A stretch of DNA of 64,000 bases from Cyrtodaria siliqua (taxonomy: Eukaryota; Mollusca; Bivalvia; Adapedonta; Hiatellidae). The notes under the pieces are model-generated. The model searched no databases, had not been told where the DNA came from, and saw only the letters and a list, made by a program, of their open reading frames with translations. This document shows positions 58,401 to 64,000 of the stretch, in pieces (positions within the stretch are counted from its first letter, which is position 1; every line of letters begins with the position of its first letter). The position numbers and the translations under genes were made by a program. The DNA lies in contig JAWPHD010000095.1 of assembly GCA_037043455.1 (NCBI GenBank), forward strand, positions 186,001 through 250,000, in the 5' to 3' direction.

Positions 58401-60609
58401 TTAATAAACCGAGTAGTAAAGTTTAATGCCTGATAGCTATTTCGTGTACCTTTTATGTTTGCTACCTTTCAATGTGTGTCCATGCCCGTGGCTACGCAGA
58501 GGCACACCTAGACAGTTGCCTCGGTATAATTTTGGGAAGGCGTAGGCCTTTTAATTGAATATCAAATAAAATCACTAAAACAAGTCTTAAATATAATTGT
58601 CTAACTTAAAACCGAACATCTGGCGTGGAAATCCTATTTAGAAATCAACATTTTGCCAGTGGGGACGGGATGGTAGGGGCCATGTCCTCAGACCCGTTCG
58701 GAAGGTATTTGCCTTGGTTAAATTCCAGGGCTTGCAACGGGCCTGGTGTCCTTTTAAGATATTGCTTACAACGTACGGATTTATTATATTTAGGATGGTT
58801 GGAAGTTTCACAAAGCAAATGGTGAAGCAGGCGATAGAACAACTGCGACCAGAGTTTGAGAGAATGGCAGGCAGGGCAGCCGAGATGGCACTAGATTCAA
58901 AACTGACAAAGGTAGGTCGGATTTACTATTATACTTTTGAGTAATGGTACATGATTGTAAAATGAAGATTTACACGAGACATTATTTTACCAGGGAGGGA
59001 ATCCATGACAAACAAATAAAATAAAATATAACAATAAAACAACAACAAGAAAGACAAAAAAAACCCACAAAAATATGCGAAAATTACATATATGTGTATC
59101 GGCGTAGCTACTATTAGGCCATATATGCCCGGGCCTATACATCACTGTGGAAAAGTAAAAAAAAGTAAAAAAGTAGATGTTTAAGTGTCAACATATGTGT
59201 CTATTCTATTTTACAGTGTAGGTAATTCAACTTTGTCAAATGATAATTTTCAAATGGGTAAACAAACATTTCTTCAAAATCCAGACAAGTGTTCTGTCAG
59301 ATATACGCAGATATACGACAAAACACACCATAACATAGTTATCAAAAACGCCAGGGGAACATGCCCCCACACCCCCTAGTTTGTCGGGCTTATATATTCA
59401 TTTCAGGTCAGCTACGCCCCTGGTTGTCCAAAAGTGAAAATACAGAGAAATACACTAAGCATAATTAGAAGCCGTGTGTTTCAGCAAATATGAATTTCGG
59501 GATGGAATGGCACATTTCTTAATATATCTATTGAAATGTCGATGAAATGATAACCTTAGTTATAAACATAGCCACTGCAGCTTTAACAAGAAGTATAATG
59601 TGTTTTGTAGGTAAAGGAGATTCAAGACGAACTGAACAAGAAAGAAAAGGAACTTCATCAGCTGAAACTGGAAAAGAAACTGATCCAGTCAAAACTCGAG
59701 AAGGAGAAACAACAAAGTGCGAAAGCGCAACAGGTTAGTAATGCAAAATAACACACTTGTTCATGTATTATTCCGAACGGAATTTACATTATCAACTGTT
59801 GCTATTCTTCGAAAAGTTAATACCTAAAAACAGATGCATGTGTTATTGTTAATTGTTGCCATATATTTTCATATCAAGTTTAGTGTTTTGAATTGCCATA
59901 TGAGCAAATAATTTTATCGCCATTTGATTAGTTCTGGTTCTACACAGGAAGACATCGAGAATGCTTCAAATAAGTTCATAGAGCTTTCGTTACAATCGAT
60001 GTAAAATGAATAAATTTAAAACTAAAGTGCTCTGAAGATAAACTCCGAAACACAGGACCTCCTGGCTTAATCCCTATCTGACAAATGAGTTGAAGTGTCT
60101 TGGTCATGGACACACCAAAAACAAATGGCTCCATGGATACTCGATACCGTGATCTCCAGAGGTGGAGAGGTGGTGTTCTGCAGTATATATTCATCTGTAT
60201 AATGAAATAACACATGTACTGTAACCCTTTTTGTTTACTTCACCAGGCTGTCGGTTTTATCGAGCAGAAAGAGAAAGAAATAAAAAAACTTGAAATAGAC
60301 ATCGTGTCGCTGAAATCAAGACTTCGTAAAAAGGCAGACGAACACAAAAAGGAGCGTGAACGAGCGTTCATTGAAGAAAACAAGCGGTTAGAACTGGAGA
60401 GCAGCTTACAAAGTGAAATTGACAAACTTCGAAAGGAACTAGATAAGGTAAAAGGCCACTTTGGTCAGATTCGATCTGCGAAGAACGTTGGCGACGAAGA
60501 AACCAAAAAACTTCGTGAACGAGAAAGACATTTGCTGGATCAAATAGAAGAACTTAAAGCTAAAAAAGCTGAAAAAGCTTTTCCGCGAAGACGCAAAATA
60601 ACGAGTTAG
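55140..60609 (+). CDS. Unrecognised coiled-coil protein, 240 residues, five exons
   Basis: Exons 55140-55194, 56215-56278, 58794-58911, 59611-59733 and 60247-60609 (TAG stop) join with AG/GT borders and compatible phases (1,2,0,0). Residues 1-40 are charged (MATSFIGENVKEKQDKSK, then TEEENREFEEFHKSIG). Residues 41-79 form a short domain with QMVKQAIEQLRPEFERMAGR. From about 80 to 230 the protein is almost wholly Lys, Glu, Leu, Gln and Arg in heptad-like order (VKEIQDELNKKEKELHQLKL, later EIDKLRKELDKVKGHFGQI), predicting a long coiled coil; it ends with the basic PRRRKITS. No signal peptide or membrane segment. I do not recognise the family. Support comes from five consecutive phase-compatible exons and a poly(A) signal about 285 bp after the stop. 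The T-rich acceptor just before the first exon suggests an untranslated exon upstream. Residues 1-18 are the least certain part. Confidence 0.72.
56711..56925. mobile_element. MITE family Z, copy 2, in intron 2 of the coiled-coil gene
   Basis: CATTACTTGGTCCCACCTTA to CTCGGACCACGTAATG. Shares the interior AATTAAGGTTTTATTTCATA and GGTATGAAAGTTAATACTCG with copy 1 but is about 68 bp shorter. Confidence 0.82.
57189..57660 (+). repeat. 31-bp minisatellite, 15 copies
   Basis: ACTCGGCATAAGGATACTTA then ATGTTTTTAAA, 15 full units with only a few single-base variants (GCTTTT, GGTATA, TTGTAACT). In intron 2 of the coiled-coil gene. Confidence 0.95.
57661..58793. other. Intron 2 of the coiled-coil gene, no other feature
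   Basis: Inverted phrases GAGCGCACCC/GGGTGCGCTC near 57888 and 57970 form a stem; otherwise nothing identified. Confidence 0.35.
58912..59610. other. Intron 3 of the coiled-coil gene, no feature seen
   Basis: AT-rich; an A-rich patch near 59030-59060. Confidence 0.35.
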
Positions 60610-60892
60610 AGCAAGTCATCTATAGTCAGTGGAGTGATGTTGATGTCAACTATAGCCAGTGTAGAGTGATGTTGATCATGATCGTTTTGATATTGCTGCA
60701 ACGGAAGTAATTACCATGGACATAATTCAAACGGATTGATGTGTTTTTCTTTGTTTTATGGGAATTTGCTATTACAGGAATGATTCAAAACATAGGAGAA
60801 CGCTTGGATTCTCTATACCTATTTGAATCTTTACCTTAATTTAAAATTGTCTGTGTTTTCAGTTTAATGTATTATGTTTTTTGATTACGGTC

Positions 60893-60898
60893 AATAAA
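60893..60898 (+). terminator. Poly(A) signal of the coiled-coil gene
   Basis: AATAAA, the first strong hexamer after the stop codon, giving a 3' UTR of roughly 300 bp. Confidence 0.6.
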
Positions 60899-60959
60899 AG
60901 GATGCCATTTCATGGTGGTATATACTATTTAATTGGAGCATTCAATTATTTATTTGGTA

Positions 60960-61910
60960 ATACTTCTCCTGAGAGTTAACACCTGAAGGAGCATCAATGA
61001 AAGCTTAAACCAGTTTAATAACCAGCACAATTTGAGCAGAAACGACAGAGTTGTGACTCTTGATTGAATGACAAGTGCTGTTTTGCTTTGTTAACACTTT
61101 AGGTCCTTCATTTTATTTCCGATTTTCACCAAACTTGTTCGAAATATTAATATCAATTAACGCTCGGAAAAGTTTCAGAGCCAGCCATATCGGACTCAAC
61201 GAACCCCATCCCAACATTCCCCTCTAACTTGATCCTAGAAGAACCATTTGTACAAATTGTGAAACTACACATGTCGGACTAGAAACTGCAGAGTTATGAC
61301 ACTCATTATTTAAACATTCCAAATATTTCTTTCTTAATACTCAAGATCCTTCATTTTTCAATTGATCTTTACCTTACAAACGTGTTCAAATTGTTATACA
61401 ATGATAAATACTCGGATACATTTTAAAACTAGCTATATCTGACTTGCACCCCATCCTCGAACAACCCATATCACTCATTTTCTTTTTAAAAATATTATAT
61501 CTGATAAAGTTACCTCGGCCATAGAAGAACGTTTGAACAAAATAATTAACTACCTGTGTCGGAATAGAAAGTGCAGAGCGATCACCATTGAATAAGTTAA
61601 ACAATCTGAAGTGTGATGAGTTAACACCATAGCTCCTTCATTTATCAACGACCAGTCAAATTTGAGCAGACACAGCAAAGTTGTGGTCCCTAATTGAATG
61701 AAAATATCTATGTTAACATTTTCTTTTTAACACTCAAGGTCCTTCATTTTTCATCTGTGATTACCAGTCTTGTTTAGATAGTTTATTTGAATAAAATCAC
61801 AGACAAGTTCGAAAACCAACCCTATCTGACATTCTATCTTGACCAAACCTAGTCCCCGCCCCTTAGAAGAACCAGGTTAGCCAGAGGAGCGTCACATGGC
61901 CTATTGGGCC
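60960..61910. repeat. Degenerate tandem block, units of about 250-300 bp
   Basis: GAGTTGTGACTC-TGATTGAATGA, TTAACACTTTAGGTCCTTCATTTT, GTTCGAA and AGCCATATCGGACT return three to four times with strong divergence; ends near GGCCTATTGGGCCCAAGTGA. Confidence 0.65.
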
Positions 61911-64000
61911 CAAGTGAAATCCGTATATTTGTATCTCTGGTTTATACGTATATAGGGCCTATTATTGGTAAATACAGAGACATAAAGATACCTTACAGAA
62001 ATTGCTAATTTGTACACTGATTCTGACTCCCCAACATAACATATGCATATGGCTATCTGGAAAATCGTTGTAGTTTAAATTATAATTTTGGTAATGTGAA
62101 AATACGTTATTAACGTTGTTATACTCGCAGATTATCTTTAAATCCGTCTTCTTTTACTGCAGGTATTGCTATTTAGCGGAAGGAATTCTATCACCTTTAT
62201 ATATATGTATGAGTGTGATGAGATGAATTTAGAATAAGATGTGATAGATAATGCAGACATATGTGACTAAAAGTTCAAATCCGATTGCCGACCATGACTC
62301 ATAATGCTCGGTCAAGACTGAATTGTCATACGACATTTATTAGAGATCATAAACTTGTACATGGTTCTGCTAGAACTTACAAATGCAATACATCTGGCAA
62401 TTCATACAGTATGTAATAATTGGTTGTACATTTTCAGTACATATCTATAATACGCATATACACTGCACTTTAGTGATATTAATGAAATGGAAAATGAAAT
62501 GGGCTATTACGTCTTATTAAGCCCGATCTTTGTGGCTTTAAAGTAGAAAATCGCTTAAGCCGGTGATAGGAGGCGTGAGAGGTGTTGCACTTTAAATTAC
62601 CTATCATCATGATCATAAACAAACTCAATAAAACCGAGTCTGCTACTTTTATCTCTCGTTTGTGTTTGTTGCTTCCAAGGGATCCACTTTTCAGTATTTA
62701 TTAGGTTATATTGGGACAGCAACCACGGAGAGGATGAAGTTTCCCATCAGACTTGCCTCCGCCAGAGAGTTAACCCAATCTTGGCACAGGTTTGTAGCTC
62801 TAAAGCTCTAGCTAGGCCTTATCCACCGAACTAAAGAGGCATTATGAAAAAAAATAATACAATACTTCAGAACGATGATGCACGTTACTTAAGCTAACGC
62901 TATTTATTGTGGTAAAAAACCCAATCCATAATACATTTGTTTAAACGCACTAACTAGTTCAGACATGTGTTAAAAAACAATGAACTTGAAACTTGCGGAT
63001 CCTAACTGATTTTCACAGATAAATATACCTGGTTTAAACTCCAAGCGGCCTTTTTTGCCACTGATCGTTCCAAGGCGGTATCCCTATTGTGGACTCTTGT
63101 GATGTGTCCTTGAATGCTGCTTTTCCTGTTCGATTTTATATCTATATTTGTATATAGTTGTTCTTTGTTTCTTTGTGTGTTTGTGGTTGACTGTCTTCAT
63201 TGAATGCTACTTTTCCTGTTCGAGTTTTATATCTATTTTTAAAGTATCGGCCATAAATTATGTGTTTGTGTAATTCTAAGGATTATAGTCCCTCCGCCTT
63301 GAATCCCGGTACAGCTAGGCACAATGGAAAATTAACTGTTAGTAGATCTCTTTTCAAAGTACCGATTGTGTCTTTAACATTTTGTTTGCTTCCCACATAC
63401 TTATAAAATCACTTACGGTCATTTTTAACATTTTCAGCTAATCGCCGTTCAAAACTCAAAACCGATTTACGAATTGGAATATTTTCTTGGGATTTAAAGC
63501 CCGTTTTATCTATTTGTCCCTCTAGTGAGCCTGGAACTTCTCCATAGACTTTTCTTTTCCCTTATGTTACGAACAATTTCACTAGTTATCCATACTTTTT
63601 TGTTTGTTCTCTTGTGAACATATGAGTATTATTAATAACCATTTGGTTTTATCGCTTGTTTAATTTAAAACGCCGATATGTAGCTATATCTTTTAAAAAA
63701 TGTATTCTTCCTACTTCACATGGCTTTAATCATTCGTAGTCTTAGTATAGTCAGCTTTAGGCCAGTCAAATACTTTTTAGAACTGTCATTGGCATTAATA
63801 TAAAGATTCAGCAACAGAAGCAAAATAATATGAAATACTTTCTAGTTTACCAATATCATCTAAATTACTAACCATAGTTGCATCTGAGGAAAGAATCAAG
63901 TCAAATGCATTGCTTTCTCTGGTCTCAAATTCAACATGTATAACAAGTAGTTCGTAACTATTTGAAGAATGGCATAGCTTCCACGACCACCGGGAAGCTT
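61911..64000. other. No gene seen
   Basis: An interspersed phrase AACAAACTCAATAAAACCGAG with GAGTCTGCTACTTTTATCTC at about 62610-62660 resembles part of the inverted repeat at 54950. TTGAATGCTGCTTTTCCTGT is duplicated at about 63111 and 63200. No exon, RNA or complete element identified. Confidence 0.4.

Noticed and set aside
58625..58944. Frames extending upstream of 58794 in the coiled-coil gene
   Set aside because: The TTTATTATATTTAG acceptor and the phase-2 junction with the previous exon explain the frame better than an independent start.

Overview
The window looks like nuclear DNA from a mollusc, most probably a bivalve. It is AT-rich, its genes are split into small exons by kilobase introns, the proteins are animal-type, and it is dense in repeats typical of bivalve genomes: about 160-bp satellite monomers ending in a GACGGACGG-type microsatellite, 'ACAAGAGGCCCAAGAGGG'-headed repeats, tRNA-derived SINEs and fold-back MITEs. 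The species is not determined. Exon structures come from reading the sequence against remembered protein families; no search was run.

Layout. (1) 3716-23776, minus strand: the 5' part of katanin p80 (KATNB1), seven coding exons for about 231 residues of the WD40 domain; the rest lies beyond the left edge. Introns 1 and 4 are filled with satellite-bearing transposable elements. (2) 24105-32797, plus strand: a complete three-exon C8orf82 (UPF0598) homologue. It starts head-to-head with KATNB1, with 328 bp between the two ATGs, so the genes probably share a bidirectional promoter. (3) 33066-36440: a MITE and an inverted pair of related repeats between convergent genes. (4) 36720-43999, minus strand: a complete six-exon PIGM (GPI mannosyltransferase I) of 501 residues, with a C-terminal tail of about 100 residues. 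(5) 45043-54650: mobile-element graveyard with two broken LINE reverse transcriptases, hairpin elements, SINE heads and a 23-bp minisatellite. (6) 55140-60609, plus strand: a five-exon gene for an unrecognised 240-residue coiled-coil protein whose first coding exon lies between 140-bp inverted repeats. (7) 60900-64000: degenerate repeats and no gene seen.

The three recognised genes are housekeeping functions (microtubule severing, a conserved probably mitochondrial protein, GPI-anchor synthesis) and do not form one pathway. I see no defence, toxin or biosynthetic system. The most unusual structure is the nested assembly at 14983-21830: one satellite-carrying element split by a 4.4-kb insertion that itself holds a SINE with clean target duplications, two further satellite elements and a terminal hairpin.
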